11,145 bases of DNA from ZC4RG30 sp964632365 (GCA_964632365.1 CAZWDR010000088.1:1-11145); one strand, 5' to 3'; positions 1 to 7,870 are shown, numbered from the stretch's first letter. A program made the numbers and translations. Notes: generated by a model from the letters alone, not told the origin.

Positions 1-513
1 AACCCGGCCTACCACCGCAATACCACCGGGCCTGAGATCCTCTCCGCGTTCTCGGGCAAGCGCCTCGACGCCTTCGTCACCGGCTGGGGCACGGGCGGCA
101 CGCTCACCGGCGCGGGCGAGATGATCAAGCTGGCGCGTCCGGAAACCCGCGTGATCGCGGCGGAGCCGGAGAACGCCGCGCTGCTGTCGGGCAAGCCGTT
201 CGCGCCCCACAAGATCCAGGGCTGGACTCCGGACTTCGTGCCGGGCGTGCTGAACCGCAAGGTCGCCGACGCGATCGTCGAGGTCGGCGATGCCGATGCG
301 ATCGCCACCGCGCGGCAGCTCGCGACGCGCGAAGGCATCTTCTGCGGCATCTCAGCCGGCGCGACCTTCGCCGCGGCGCTGAAGGTGGCGCGCGAATCGA
401 AGCCCGGGGCCGTGATCCTCGCGATGCTGCCGGATACCGGCGAGCGCTATCTGTCGACGGCGCTGGCCGAGGGCATCAACGAAGGCAGCGACCCGGAAGC
501 GCCGACTCCGTGA
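1..513 (+). CDS. cysK: Cysteine synthase (O-acylserine sulfhydrylase), C-terminal part
   Basis: PLP-dependent enzyme that replaces the acyl group of an O-acylserine with sulfide to make L-cysteine in the cytoplasm. Frame 1 is open from the first base, so the 5' half, including the PLP-binding lysine, lies outside the window; 170 residues remain of a family usually 300-320 long. Visible hallmarks are NPAYHRNTTGPEI at the very start (CysK-type NP...TTGPEI), the phosphate-binding glycine loop GTGGTLTG, the GISAGA segment, and the C-terminal MLPDTGERYLST that is typical of cysteine synthases. No C-terminal CBS regulatory domain follows, which argues against a full-length cystathionine beta-synthase. 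The stop codon abuts the next gene, a MetX-family acyltransferase that could supply its O-acylserine substrate. The family call is firm. The preferred donor (O-acetyl- or O-succinylserine) cannot be read from this fragment. Confidence 0.93.
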   Translation, partial: NPAYHRNTTGPEILSAFSGKRLDAFVTGWGTGGTLTGAGEMIKLARPETRVIAAEPENAALLSGKPFAPHKIQGWTPDFVPGVLNRKVADAIVEVGDADAIATARQLATREGIFCGISAGATFAAALKVARESKPGAVILAMLPDTGERYLSTALAEGINEGSDPEAPTP

Positions 514-524
514 CGGCCGTGCGC

Positions 525-534
525 AAGGAAGAGG
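525..534 (+). promoter_or_regulatory. Ribosome binding site that sets the metX-family start
   Basis: The purine-rich AAGGAAGAGG sits directly before the ATG at 537, with AAGGA about seven bases from it. A GTG at 510, which overlaps the cysK stop, would give nine more residues but has only a weak GGAAG further upstream. The ATG at 537 is therefore the preferred start. Confidence 0.6.
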
Positions 535-536
535 AG

Positions 537-1658
537 ATGGGATCGGCGCTGCGCGTCGCGACACTGCCGAGCCCGTTTCCGCTGTATCGGGGCGGCGCGC
601 TGCAGCGCGCCGAGGTGGCGTACGAGTGCTGGGGCACGCTGAACGCCGAGCGCAGCAACGCCATCCTGCTGTTCACCGGCCTCAGCCCGTCGGCACATGC
701 GGCCTCCTCGGCCGCGGACCCGGTGCCGGGCTGGTGGGAAAGCATGATCGGGCCGGGCCGCGCCATCGACACCGACCGCTGGTTCGTGATGTGCGTGAAC
801 TCGCTGGGCAGCTGCTTCGGCTCCACCGGCCCCGCCTCGGTGAATCCGGCCACCGGCCGGCTGTACCGCCTCGAGTTTCCCGAGCTTGCAGTCGAAGACA
901 TCGCCCGCGCCGGCTTCGAGGCCGCGCGTTCCCTGGGCATCCAGCAGCTCGATACCGTGATGGGTCCATCGCTGGGCGGCATGGTGGTGGTGGCCTTCGC
1001 GGCGGTCGCGCCGGGCGGCGCGCGCCGCCTGGTGTCGATCTCCGGCTCATCGGCCGCGTCGCCATTCGCGATCGCGCTGCGCAGCGTGCAGCGCGAGGCG
1101 GTGATGAGCGATCCGGCGTGGAAGGACGGCCAGTACATCAGCCCCGAGCATGGCCCACAGGCCGGCATGCGCCTGGCGCGCAAGATGGGCACGATCACAT
1201 ATCGCTCGGCGGCCGAGTGGGCGGGACGCTTCTCGCGCCAGGGCATCGGCGAGGTCGGGCGTCGCGCGGTGGAGCAGGCGCTCAAGCGTGTGCCGGCCGG
1301 GTTCGGGCCGCGCTTCGCGGTCGAGACTTATCTCGAGGCGCAGGCCGAGAAGTTCGTGCGCGTGTTCGACCCGAACTGCTATCTGTACCTGTCGCGCGCG
1401 ATGGACTGCTTCGACATCGCCGAGCATGGCGCGCCGGCCGATGTGTACCGTCGTTCGGGCCTGCGCCAGGCGCTGGTCATCGGCGTGGAATCGGACTTCC
1501 TGTTCGCCATCGACGAGCAGGCGGCGATCGCGAGGGGTCTCACCGAGGCCGGCGTCGAAACCCGCTTCGCGCCGCTGCCGTCGATCGAGGGACATGACGC
1601 GTTCCTGGTGGACCTGCCGCGCTTCGATGCCGCGGTGCGCGGGTTCCTGAACGACTGA
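537..1658 (+). CDS. metX: MetX-family acyltransferase, probably serine O-succinyltransferase
   Basis: Alpha/beta-hydrolase acyltransferase of 373 residues that moves an acyl group from acyl-CoA to the hydroxyl of homoserine or serine. Motifs seen: the oxyanion/acyl-binding segment NSLGSCFGSTGPAS, the nucleophile elbow GPSLGG with Ser145, the acid Asp320 in ESDFLF, and the base His353 in EGHDAFL. The length fits MetX (about 350-390). Classical MetX homoserine acetyltransferases usually read NxLGGCxGSTGPSS. The LGSC...GPAS variant, as I recall, is that of the Xanthomonas-type enzymes shown to be serine O-succinyltransferases. The gene starts 24 bases after the cysK stop (or overlaps it if the GTG at 510 is used), so the two are surely cotranscribed, which favours a role in cysteine synthesis over methionine synthesis. 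A homoserine O-acetyl- or O-succinyltransferase is the alternative. Family assignment is firm; substrate is inferred. Confidence 0.85.
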   Translation: MGSALRVATLPSPFPLYRGGALQRAEVAYECWGTLNAERSNAILLFTGLSPSAHAASSAADPVPGWWESMIGPGRAIDTDRWFVMCVNSLGSCFGSTGPASVNPATGRLYRLEFPELAVEDIARAGFEAARSLGIQQLDTVMGPSLGGMVVVAFAAVAPGGARRLVSISGSSAASPFAIALRSVQREAVMSDPAWKDGQYISPEHGPQAGMRLARKMGTITYRSAAEWAGRFSRQGIGEVGRRAVEQALKRVPAGFGPRFAVETYLEAQAEKFVRVFDPNCYLYLSRAMDCFDIAEHGAPADVYRRSGLRQALVIGVESDFLFAIDEQAAIARGLTEAGVETRFAPLPSIEGHDAFLVDLPRFDAAVRGFLND

Positions 1659-1704
1659 GAGGCGGCTCGCGCGCGCCGCGCGCATCTGCCCCCGCGGGCC
1701 GCGC

Positions 1705-2856
1705 TCAATCCGGTTCGGAATCCGCGGCTGGCCTTGATGGTGCCGCCGGCAGCGTGAAGTAGAAGCGCGCCCCCTGGCCGGGGGAGGACTCGGCCCAGAT
1801 GCGCCCGCCGTGGCGCGCCACGATGCGATGGGCGATGGCCAGCCCCACCCCCGTGCCGGGAAAATCATCCACGCTGTGCAGCCGCTTGAACACGCCGAAC
1901 AGCTTGTCGGCATGGCGCGCGTCGAAGCCGGCGCCATTGTCCGCCACCGAATAGACGCACTCGTCACCCTCGACCCGACCGCTGAGCCGCACCACCGGCT
2001 GCGGCTGCCGGGAACTGAACTTCAGCGCATTGCCGATCAGGTTCGACCACACGTGCCGGATCACCGTGGAGTCACCCATCGCCGCGGGCAGCGGCGCGAC
2101 CTCGATGCGCGGCTCCGGTCCCTGGTAGGTGGCGAGCGCCTCGGCCACGGTGCCGCGCACCACCGCATCCATCTGCAGCGGCGCCATCTGCAGCGGCTGC
2201 CGCGTCGAGCGGGAGAACGCGAGCAGACCCACGATCATGCGGTCCATGCTCTGGCTGCCGTCGTGGATCACCTGCACGATGTGGCGGCCTTCCTCGCCGA
2301 GCTTCTCGCCATAATCATCGTGCAGGCGCAGCGCGAAATCCTTCACGAACAGCAGTGGCGCGCGCAGGTCGTGCGACACCGAATAGGAGAAGGACTCGAG
2401 ATCTGCATAGGCGGCAGCGAGCTCCTCCGCGCGGCGGCGCTCGGCCGCCTGCAGCACCTGCACCTCGCGGCGCAGGCGGATCATGTTCAGCGCGCGGTGG
2501 ATCACCGGCCGCGCGGTGCTCATGCTGAAGGGCTTCAGGATGTAGTCGAGCGCGCCGCCCTGCATCGCCATCACCGCGGTGTCGATGGTGCCGTGGCCGG
2601 TCATCACCACCGCACCCAGCTGCGGATCGATGCCGCGCACCGCCGCGATCAGCTCGATGCCATCCATCTCCGGCATCATCAGGTCGGTCAGCAGCAGGTC
2701 GTACCGCCCCGGCTGCAGGGCCGCCAGCGCGTCACGGGGCGAGCCGAAGCCGCTGGTCCGGTAACCATCCAGCTCCAGCGTGTCGCACAGCGCGCGCAAC
2801 TGCAGCGGCTCGTCATCCACAATCAGCAATCTGCCGCGGACCGTGCTGTCATTCAT
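1705..2856 (-). CDS. Soluble receiver-histidine kinase (REC-HisKA-HATPase)
   Basis: Cytoplasmic two-component protein of 383 residues with no membrane segment. Residues 8-125 form a receiver: acidic pair Asp14/Asp15, phospho-acceptor Asp58 in TDLMMP, Thr86, and Lys108 in LKPF. An alpha-helical, charged linker (about 126-155) leads to a dimerization/phosphoacceptor domain with His162 in SVSHDLRAPL, the H-box style of phytochrome-like kinases. The catalytic ATPase domain (about 260-370) has N-box Asn276 in NLIGNALKF, G1 DNGAGF (306-311), an F-box VFKRLH and G2 GTGVGLA (334-340). All residues needed for activity are present. It is the last gene of the four-gene unit and its ATG overlaps the preceding kinase stop as ATGA, so translation is probably coupled. 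The receiver could take phosphate from the hybrid kinase and tune this second kinase. No DNA-binding domain is present. Confidence 0.92.
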   Translation of the reverse strand: MNDSTVRGRLLIVDDEPLQLRALCDTLELDGYRTSGFGSPRDALAALQPGRYDLLLTDLMMPEMDGIELIAAVRGIDPQLGAVVMTGHGTIDTAVMAMQGGALDYILKPFSMSTARPVIHRALNMIRLRREVQVLQAAERRRAEELAAAYADLESFSYSVSHDLRAPLLFVKDFALRLHDDYGEKLGEEGRHIVQVIHDGSQSMDRMIVGLLAFSRSTRQPLQMAPLQMDAVVRGTVAEALATYQGPEPRIEVAPLPAAMGDSTVIRHVWSNLIGNALKFSSRQPQPVVRLSGRVEGDECVYSVADNGAGFDARHADKLFGVFKRLHSVDDFPGTGVGLAIAHRIVARHGGRIWAESSPGQGARFYFTLPAAPSRPAADSEPD

Positions 2857-5270
2857 GGCGCGAGCTCCGAGAACGTGGCGCGCAGTTCGTGCACGCGCGG
2901 CGGCTTGCTCATCACGCGATCGACGAACTGCGGCTTGTCGTGGGCGGCGATCATGCGCTGGCCCCAGCCGGTCAGCAGCACCACCGGGGTGTCGGGCGAC
3001 AGCGCCTTGATCGATGCAGCGACCTTGCGGCCGTCGACGTAGGGCATGCCGAGATCGGTGATGACCAGGTCGAAGCTCTCGCCCTTGCGGCGAGACTCCG
3101 CGAAGGTGTCGATGCCAGCCTGGCCGCCGCTCGCTGCGGTGATCAGGTGGCCATCCTGCTGCAGCGTGTCGCGCAGCGATTTCAGCAGCAGCGGATCATC
3201 ATCCACCAGCAGGATGCGCATCGGCCGCGGCGGCAACGCGATCGTGCCGATGCGCACCGTCGCGCTGCTGGCCACGCCGCTGGCCGTGAACACCAGCCGC
3301 ATCGTGGTGCCCATGCCGGGCTCGCTGTCGATCTCGAGCGAGGCGCTGTGCCGCTGGACCATGCCATACACCATCGCCAGTCCCAGGCCCGTGCCGCGCT
3401 CGCCCTTGGTCGTGTAGAACGGCTCCAGGCAGCGCCGGCGCGTGTCCTCATCCATGCCCACCCCGGTGTCGGACACCTCGATGACCACCGACGTGCCGGA
3501 AGGTGCGGCGACGGGCCGGCTGCGCACGGTGAGCACGCCGCCCTGCGGCATCGCATCCACCGCGTTGAAGATCAGGTTGGTCAGTGCGTCGCGGATCTCG
3601 TTGTCGGCGCCGGTGAACTCGGGCAGGTCCACCGCAAGTTCGGTCCGCAGCTCGATGGCGATGCCCTCGCGTTGCGACTGGTCGCTCCAGCGCGGCCGCG
3701 TGAGCTCCACCACCTGCTGGATCACGCGGTTCACGTCGACGCGGTCAAGCGTGCGCTGCACGTCGCGCTCGCGATAGAACTCGCGCATGCGGGCCACGGT
3801 GCGGGCCACATCGCTCACCGCCTGCTGGATGGTGGACAGGTAGCCACGCGCGCGATCGCTGAGGTTCGGCTCATGCTCGAGCAGCGCCTCGGTGTACAGC
3901 GACACCGGCGAGATCGCATTGTTGATGTCATGCGCGATGCCGCTGGCCATCTGGCCCAGCGCCCGCAGCCGCTCCTGCTGCAGCAGCGTCAGCTGCGACT
4001 GCCGCAGCTCGTCATAGGCATCCTGCAGCGCGCCATACAGCGTGGCCTGGCGGCTGGCCAGCGCCACGTGCTCGGCCAGCTGGCGCAGGAATTCGCACTC
4101 GGGGCTGCTGAAGGCGTTGCGCTCACGCCGCGCGCACACGATCACCCCGTACACGTCGCTCTCGAACATCAGCGGCGCCAGCACCACCGACAGCAGGCCA
4201 TTGGCCGCGAAGCAGCGCATGACCGGCAGCGGGATCTGCGCGGCATCCGGTTCGTAGACCAGGTCGCCGAGCAGGCTGCGCTCGACCGCGCTGGCGCCTT
4301 CGGGCACCTCACGCCCGTCCGTGATCTCGCGGCCATCGGTGAAACCCAGCGCCGCACTCTGCGCGCGGCTGGCCGGACCGACGCGGGCCACCGTCACCTT
4401 GCGCGCCACGGCCTCGTGCAGCAGCACCGCGGCGAAGTCCACCGGCAGGTTGTTCTCGAGGTTGGCCAGCACCACCTCGAAGATGCTGGGCATGTCCTGC
4501 CGATCGCCGATGGCGCGTGTGATGTGCTGCAGCAGGTGCAGCCGGCCCAGGTGCGCCTGGAGTTTCTGCTCGCCCAGCCCGACCTGCCGCAACATGTGGT
4601 TGAAGGCATCGGTCAGCGCGTCGAACTCGGTGGTGCCGGTGTGCGCGGCGCGCACCGAGTAGTCCTGTCTCTCCGAGACGGCCACGGCCGTCTGCTGCAG
4701 CTGCAGGATGGGCCGCATCAGCCGTCCGCGCAGCCGCTGCGAAATGATGTAGGCCGCAAGGCTCGCGAGCGCGGCCACCACCAGCACCACCAGCGCATAC
4801 AGTCCGGCGCGTTCGTACAGGGTCGACAGGTCCGCGCGCATGTAGAGCGTGCCGAGCTGGCGCGTCCCCTCGGTCACCGGCTGGAACACCGTGGCCGACA
4901 GACCGTCGACCTGGTATCCGGCAGAACCGCCGGCTGGCAGCCTGGGCAGCAGGCGCTGGTCGAAGTTGGCGGGGTAGGCCGCGAACATCCGGCCCTGGGC
5001 GTCATACAGCGCGGCCTGCGTGATGTTGGGATCGGCGCGCAGCGCGGACAGCACCACCGCGGCGTCCGCCTGGTTCTGGAACGCCAGCGCGGCGGTGCTG
5101 TTGCCGGCCACCGCGGCACCCACCGCCTGCAGCTGGCGCACGCTGTTCTGCCGGAAACTGATCAGGTCATAGGCGAAGAACGTGGCCGAGGTGATGATCA
5201 GCACGGAGCTGCAGGCGATCAGGATGGCGCGCATGAAGGCGCGGCTCAGCGATGAGGACAGCCGATGCAT
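2853..5270 (-). CDS. Membrane hybrid histidine kinase with CHASE8-like sensor (CHASE8-HAMP-GAF-HK-REC)
   Basis: Inner-membrane sensor kinase of 805 residues. Transmembrane helix 1 is at about 13-35 and helix 2 at about 156-177. They flank a periplasmic domain with the CHASE8 look (AGNSTAALAFQNQ near 55-67, then LRADPNITQAALYDAQGR), the sensor type found in YfiN/TpbB. A HAMP linker follows (about 180-232), then a GAF-like domain (about 252-405), HisKA with His447 in GIAHDINN, and an ATPase domain with Asn569 in NLIFNAVDAM, DTGVGM (601-606) and GTGLGLA (626-632). The C-terminal receiver (685-802) has Asp690-692, phospho-acceptor Asp739 in TDLGMP, Thr767 and Lys789 in SKPP. All catalytic residues are intact. 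The start lies one base after the stop of the YfiR-like gene (TGAGATG), so translation is coupled. The neighbours suggest that the YfiR-like protein acts on the periplasmic domain; that is inference. Confidence 0.93.
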   Translation of the reverse strand: MHRLSSSLSRAFMRAILIACSSVLIITSATFFAYDLISFRQNSVRQLQAVGAAVAGNSTAALAFQNQADAAVVLSALRADPNITQAALYDAQGRMFAAYPANFDQRLLPRLPAGGSAGYQVDGLSATVFQPVTEGTRQLGTLYMRADLSTLYERAGLYALVVLVVAALASLAAYIISQRLRGRLMRPILQLQQTAVAVSERQDYSVRAAHTGTTEFDALTDAFNHMLRQVGLGEQKLQAHLGRLHLLQHITRAIGDRQDMPSIFEVVLANLENNLPVDFAAVLLHEAVARKVTVARVGPASRAQSAALGFTDGREITDGREVPEGASAVERSLLGDLVYEPDAAQIPLPVMRCFAANGLLSVVLAPLMFESDVYGVIVCARRERNAFSSPECEFLRQLAEHVALASRQATLYGALQDAYDELRQSQLTLLQQERLRALGQMASGIAHDINNAISPVSLYTEALLEHEPNLSDRARGYLSTIQQAVSDVARTVARMREFYRERDVQRTLDRVDVNRVIQQVVELTRPRWSDQSQREGIAIELRTELAVDLPEFTGADNEIRDALTNLIFNAVDAMPQGGVLTVRSRPVAAPSGTSVVIEVSDTGVGMDEDTRRRCLEPFYTTKGERGTGLGLAMVYGMVQRHSASLEIDSEPGMGTTMRLVFTASGVASSATVRIGTIALPPRPMRILLVDDDPLLLKSLRDTLQQDGHLITAASGGQAGIDTFAESRRKGESFDLVITDLGMPYVDGRKVAASIKALSPDTPVVLLTGWGQRMIAAHDKPQFVDRVMSKPPRVHELRATFSELAP
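4305..4340 (-). repeat. Two in-frame copies of an 18-base unit (TDGREI / TDGREV)
   Basis: Inside the GAF-like region of the hybrid kinase, residues 311-316 and 317-322 read TDGREI and TDGREV. Four of the five identical residues use different synonymous codons in the two copies (acc/acg, gat/gac, ggc/ggg, cgc/cgt), so the likeness is stronger in protein than in DNA. It may be an old duplication or chance. Confidence 0.5.
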
Positions 5271-5271
5271 C

Positions 5272-5796
5272 TCAGGCTCCCGCCCCGTCGATGATCTCGG
5301 CCGCGCGCAGCAGGTTCGAACTGATGCTCAGGCCCGCGGCGCGGGCCGCGGCCAGATTGATGCGCAGGCGGATCCGGTTGCGATCATTCACCATCTCGAT
5401 CATCACCCCGCGGCGCACCGCGTCCGGGATGTCCGACACGGTCAGCGTGCCGGTGCGCGCCACCTGGCCCAGCAGTTGTGTCAGCTGCGAGGCCCCGGAC
5501 TGGCCGATGAACAGGACCTGGCCGAAGTCCGCTTCGGTCCCCGGAGCCAGCGGCCGCACCTGCAGCGGTCGACCCTGCACAGACTCGCCGCGCACGGCCT
5601 CCTCCAGCAATGGCAGCAGTTCGGCCGCACCGGCCACCGAGATCACGAAGGGCAGCGCTGCGTCCGGTTGCCGCGGCGGCCAATCGATGAAGTGCGCAAA
5701 GTTGAACAGGAACACGGCCTTGACCTGCGCCTCGCCGGCCGCCTGCGCGGCCCGCGCCTGCACATCCAGCACGGCGACCACAAGGCCGCAGAGCAT
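5272..5796 (-). CDS. YfiR-family (DUF4154) periplasmic protein
   Basis: Small exported protein of 174 residues. Family marks are VKAVFLFNFAHFIDWP (25-40), VLFIGQS (94-100), TLTVSDIPDAVRRG (117-130), MIEMVNDRNRIRLRINL and the C-terminal GLSISSNLLRAAEI. Known YfiR holds the diguanylate cyclase YfiN inactive from the periplasm. The N-terminus MLCGLVVAVLD...AQA is a short signal peptide without a basic n-region. An in-frame GTG at 5826 would add ten residues, including Arg-Arg just before this Met, and make a better signal peptide, at the cost of a 13-base overlap with the receptor gene; ATG 5796 has a GGGA nearby, so the start is uncertain. The gene lies 17 bp after the TonB receptor and one base before the CHASE8-like kinase. 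The mature part contains no cysteine, unlike Pseudomonas YfiR with its disulfides. Confidence 0.88.
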   Translation of the reverse strand: MLCGLVVAVLDVQARAAQAAGEAQVKAVFLFNFAHFIDWPPRQPDAALPFVISVAGAAELLPLLEEAVRGESVQGRPLQVRPLAPGTEADFGQVLFIGQSGASQLTQLLGQVARTGTLTVSDIPDAVRRGVMIEMVNDRNRIRLRINLAAARAAGLSISSNLLRAAEIIDGAGA

Positions 5797-5813
5797 CGCG
5801 CGCCGTCCCGTGT

Positions 5814-7781
5814 TCAGTGGCGCCACGTCAGCCTGCCGTACACGCTGCGCTCGATCAGCGCGCGATCCGGACCGGGAAAGCCATACTCGGCATGGCGCCG
5901 ATGCAGAAGGTCGCGGCCGACCAGGGCCACTTCCAGATTCCGCGTGGCATGCCAGGCCAGGCGCGCCTCCATCTCCAGGTAGTCGGGCACCGTGCCCACA
6001 GCAGGCCCGTCGCTCACGTGCAGCACGTCCACCCAGCGCAGACCCGCATCCAGTTCCAGGCCCCACGGAAGCGTCACCGCGGTCCCGACCGAAACCTGCT
6101 GTTCCGGATCAGCGGTCTCGTTGCGGCCATTGGAGATGTCGACGCGCCCTTCACGCACCTTCAGGCGCTGCTCCATCAGGTTGTAGCCGGCGCGCACGCT
6201 CCACTGACTGGTCAACTGCATCGTGCCGGAGAACTCCAGTCCCCAGGTCCGGCCGGCCAGGTCATTGGCGAAACGGAACGGCAACAGCACCTCCGGCGTG
6301 ACGGTCACGGTCCGGACGTCCTCGTAATCGTTCAGATAGAGCGACAGCGAGGTGGAGACACGGCTGCCGATGCGCGCCCGATGCCCCAGCTCATAGGCGA
6401 TGAGCCGCTCGGACTCGAAGTCCGGATTGCCGTACAGCAGCGGGAAGCCCGGCGGCGCCGCCTGGAACAGCTCGCGATCGAGGCGCGAGGGAATGCGCAC
6501 CGCGCGCGACACGGCTCCCCAGATCATGTGCAGGTCGCTGGGATGCCACTGCAACCGCGCGCTCGGCTGCAGCTCGAAGCCGGTGTAGTCATGATGCTCG
6601 AGCTTGGTGCCGAGCGTCAGCGTGAAGCGTTCGTGCAGCGCGATCTCGTCCTGCACGAACAGGCTGTAGAGCTGCTGGTCCAGTCGCGCGGGCAGCACGG
6701 CCTGGGCCGGTGCATTGTCCAGGTCGTCGCGCATGTGCCGGAATCCCGCGCCCCAGGTGAGCGTGTGGGCGCGATGCGGCCGGAAGCGATGCTGGAAGTC
6801 CACGTCGAAAGTCAGCAGGTCGTCACGGAAGCGTCCGCCCGCGGCGAGGAAATTGCCATCGAGCACCAGGTCCGGCACGGCATCGTCGTAGCGCGACCAG
6901 TCGACGTAGGCCTGCAGGCTCAGTTCCCCATCGTTCTGCTGGCTGCGCGTCCAGCGACCCAGCAGGTTCGCGCCGCGCAGGATGGTGCGCTCGCCCGCGA
7001 CCTGTGGATCTTCAAGCGTGCTGTCGTGGAAGTCGCCTTGCAGCGTGAACGCGCTGGCCGTGCTTCCCGCATCAAGCCGGAATCCGGCCTGCCCGCGTTC
7101 CCAGGCGTCGCCGCCCGGCGCGCCGCTGGCGCGGATGCTTTCATCCTGGGCCACATGCTTGCCGAACACGCGCAGGTGCACGCCCGGCGCAAGCTCCGTG
7201 CCGTAGCGCGCCGCGGCCAGCAGATCCAGTTCGCCGCCGGCGGCCACGGTCGCGAACCAGCCCTGGGTTTCCGCGGCCCGGCGCGTGATGATGCTGATGA
7301 CGCCGTTGACCGCATTGGCACCCCAAAGCGTGCCGCCAGGTCCGCTGATCACCTCGATGCGCTCGACGTCCTCGAGCAGGTAGCCCTGCGCCTCCCAGTA
7401 CACGCCGGAGAACAGCGGGGTATAGACGGTGCGCCCGTCGACCAGCACCAGCAGCTTGTTCGCCAACTCGGTGTTGAAGCCACGCGCGCTCACCGCCCAG
7501 CCATGTGAGTCGCGCTGCGCCACCTGCAGGCTGTGCGCCAGGCGCAGCGCCTCGCCGAACGTCGTGGCGCCGGAACTGCGCAGCTGCTCGCGCGTGATCA
7601 CCTGCACGGCGGCGGGCGCATCGCCGAGACGCTCGGGGCGGCGGCCGACGGAGGTGACCTCGATGTTCATCAGGTCCTCCACGCTCATGCGCTTCAGATC
7701 GCTGATCGAGGTGCGTGGCTCGCCGGCGGCGAGCCCACCGCAGCACACCCCGGCAACGAGGAAAGCAACGGTGTGGCGCAT
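5814..7781 (-). CDS. TonB-dependent outer-membrane receptor
   Basis: Outer-membrane beta-barrel transporter or signalling receptor of 655 residues that takes energy from TonB-ExbBD. Residues 1-20 form a signal peptide (MRHTVAFLVAG...AAG). The stretch MSVEDLMNIEVTSVGRR (32-48) precedes the plug and may hold the TonB box. The plug (about 50-165) shows APAAVQVITREQLRSSGATT, WAVSARGFN, LLVLVDGRTVYTPLFSGVYW, the hallmark VERIEVISGPGGTLWGANA, and NGVISIITRR. The barrel follows, with the usual alternating strands (for example SRAVRIPSRLDRE, ERLIAYELGH) to the final strand SVYGRLTWRH. The last residue is His instead of the usual Phe or Trp. The ligand cannot be read from the sequence. It is the first gene of the four-gene unit. 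A TTG at 7856, preceded by AGAGGG, is an alternative start that would add 25 residues; the ATG has only a weak ribosome site but gives a clean signal peptide. Confidence 0.93.
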   Translation of the reverse strand: MRHTVAFLVAGVCCGGLAAGEPRTSISDLKRMSVEDLMNIEVTSVGRRPERLGDAPAAVQVITREQLRSSGATTFGEALRLAHSLQVAQRDSHGWAVSARGFNTELANKLLVLVDGRTVYTPLFSGVYWEAQGYLLEDVERIEVISGPGGTLWGANAVNGVISIITRRAAETQGWFATVAAGGELDLLAAARYGTELAPGVHLRVFGKHVAQDESIRASGAPGGDAWERGQAGFRLDAGSTASAFTLQGDFHDSTLEDPQVAGERTILRGANLLGRWTRSQQNDGELSLQAYVDWSRYDDAVPDLVLDGNFLAAGGRFRDDLLTFDVDFQHRFRPHRAHTLTWGAGFRHMRDDLDNAPAQAVLPARLDQQLYSLFVQDEIALHERFTLTLGTKLEHHDYTGFELQPSARLQWHPSDLHMIWGAVSRAVRIPSRLDRELFQAAPPGFPLLYGNPDFESERLIAYELGHRARIGSRVSTSLSLYLNDYEDVRTVTVTPEVLLPFRFANDLAGRTWGLEFSGTMQLTSQWSVRAGYNLMEQRLKVREGRVDISNGRNETADPEQQVSVGTAVTLPWGLELDAGLRWVDVLHVSDGPAVGTVPDYLEMEARLAWHATRNLEVALVGRDLLHRRHAEYGFPGPDRALIERSVYGRLTWRH

Positions 7782-7805
7782 CACGCGGATCGGGCCCGCC
7801 TGTGC

Positions 7806-7835
7806 GTCCCGGCCGGCAGCCGGGACTCTGCCGGC
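7806..7835 (-). promoter_or_regulatory. Two mutually exclusive hairpins in the receptor leader
   Basis: Hairpin B pairs GCCGGCAG (7812-7819) with CTGCCGGC (7828-7835), eight perfect pairs and an 8-base loop. Hairpin A pairs GTCCCGGC (7806-7813) with GCCGGGAC (7819-7826), eight perfect pairs and a 5-base loop. They share 7812-7826, so only one can form in a given transcript. In receptor mRNA, B would form first and A second, ending 24 bases before the ATG. There is no U-tract, so simple termination is unlikely; translational switching or plain GC-rich structure are both possible. Confidence 0.45.
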
Positions 7836-7870
7836 ACTGGTGTCGAGAGTGGACAAGGTTTCCCTCTCTG

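Noticed and set aside
1659..1704. Intrinsic terminator between the convergent metX-family and receiver-kinase genes
   Set aside because: Only a 5-bp GCGGC/GCCGC stem (1662-1666 with 1675-1679) is seen and no U-tract on either strand. The alternating GC makes chance pairing likely.
2889..5255. A 788-codon open frame on the plus strand, antisense to the hybrid kinase
   Set aside because: It is His- and Arg-rich low-complexity translation, as expected opposite a GC-rich gene. The minus strand shows complete CHASE8, kinase and receiver motifs.
5797..6066. Long N-terminal extension of the YfiR-like protein, starting at 6066
   Set aside because: It would lie inside the receptor gene in another frame and hide the signal peptide. 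A start at 5796 or 5826 fits the family length.
5817..7508. A 563-codon open frame on the plus strand, antisense to the TonB receptor
   Set aside because: No motif is seen, and the composition is that of a shadow frame. The receptor on the minus strand is unambiguous.
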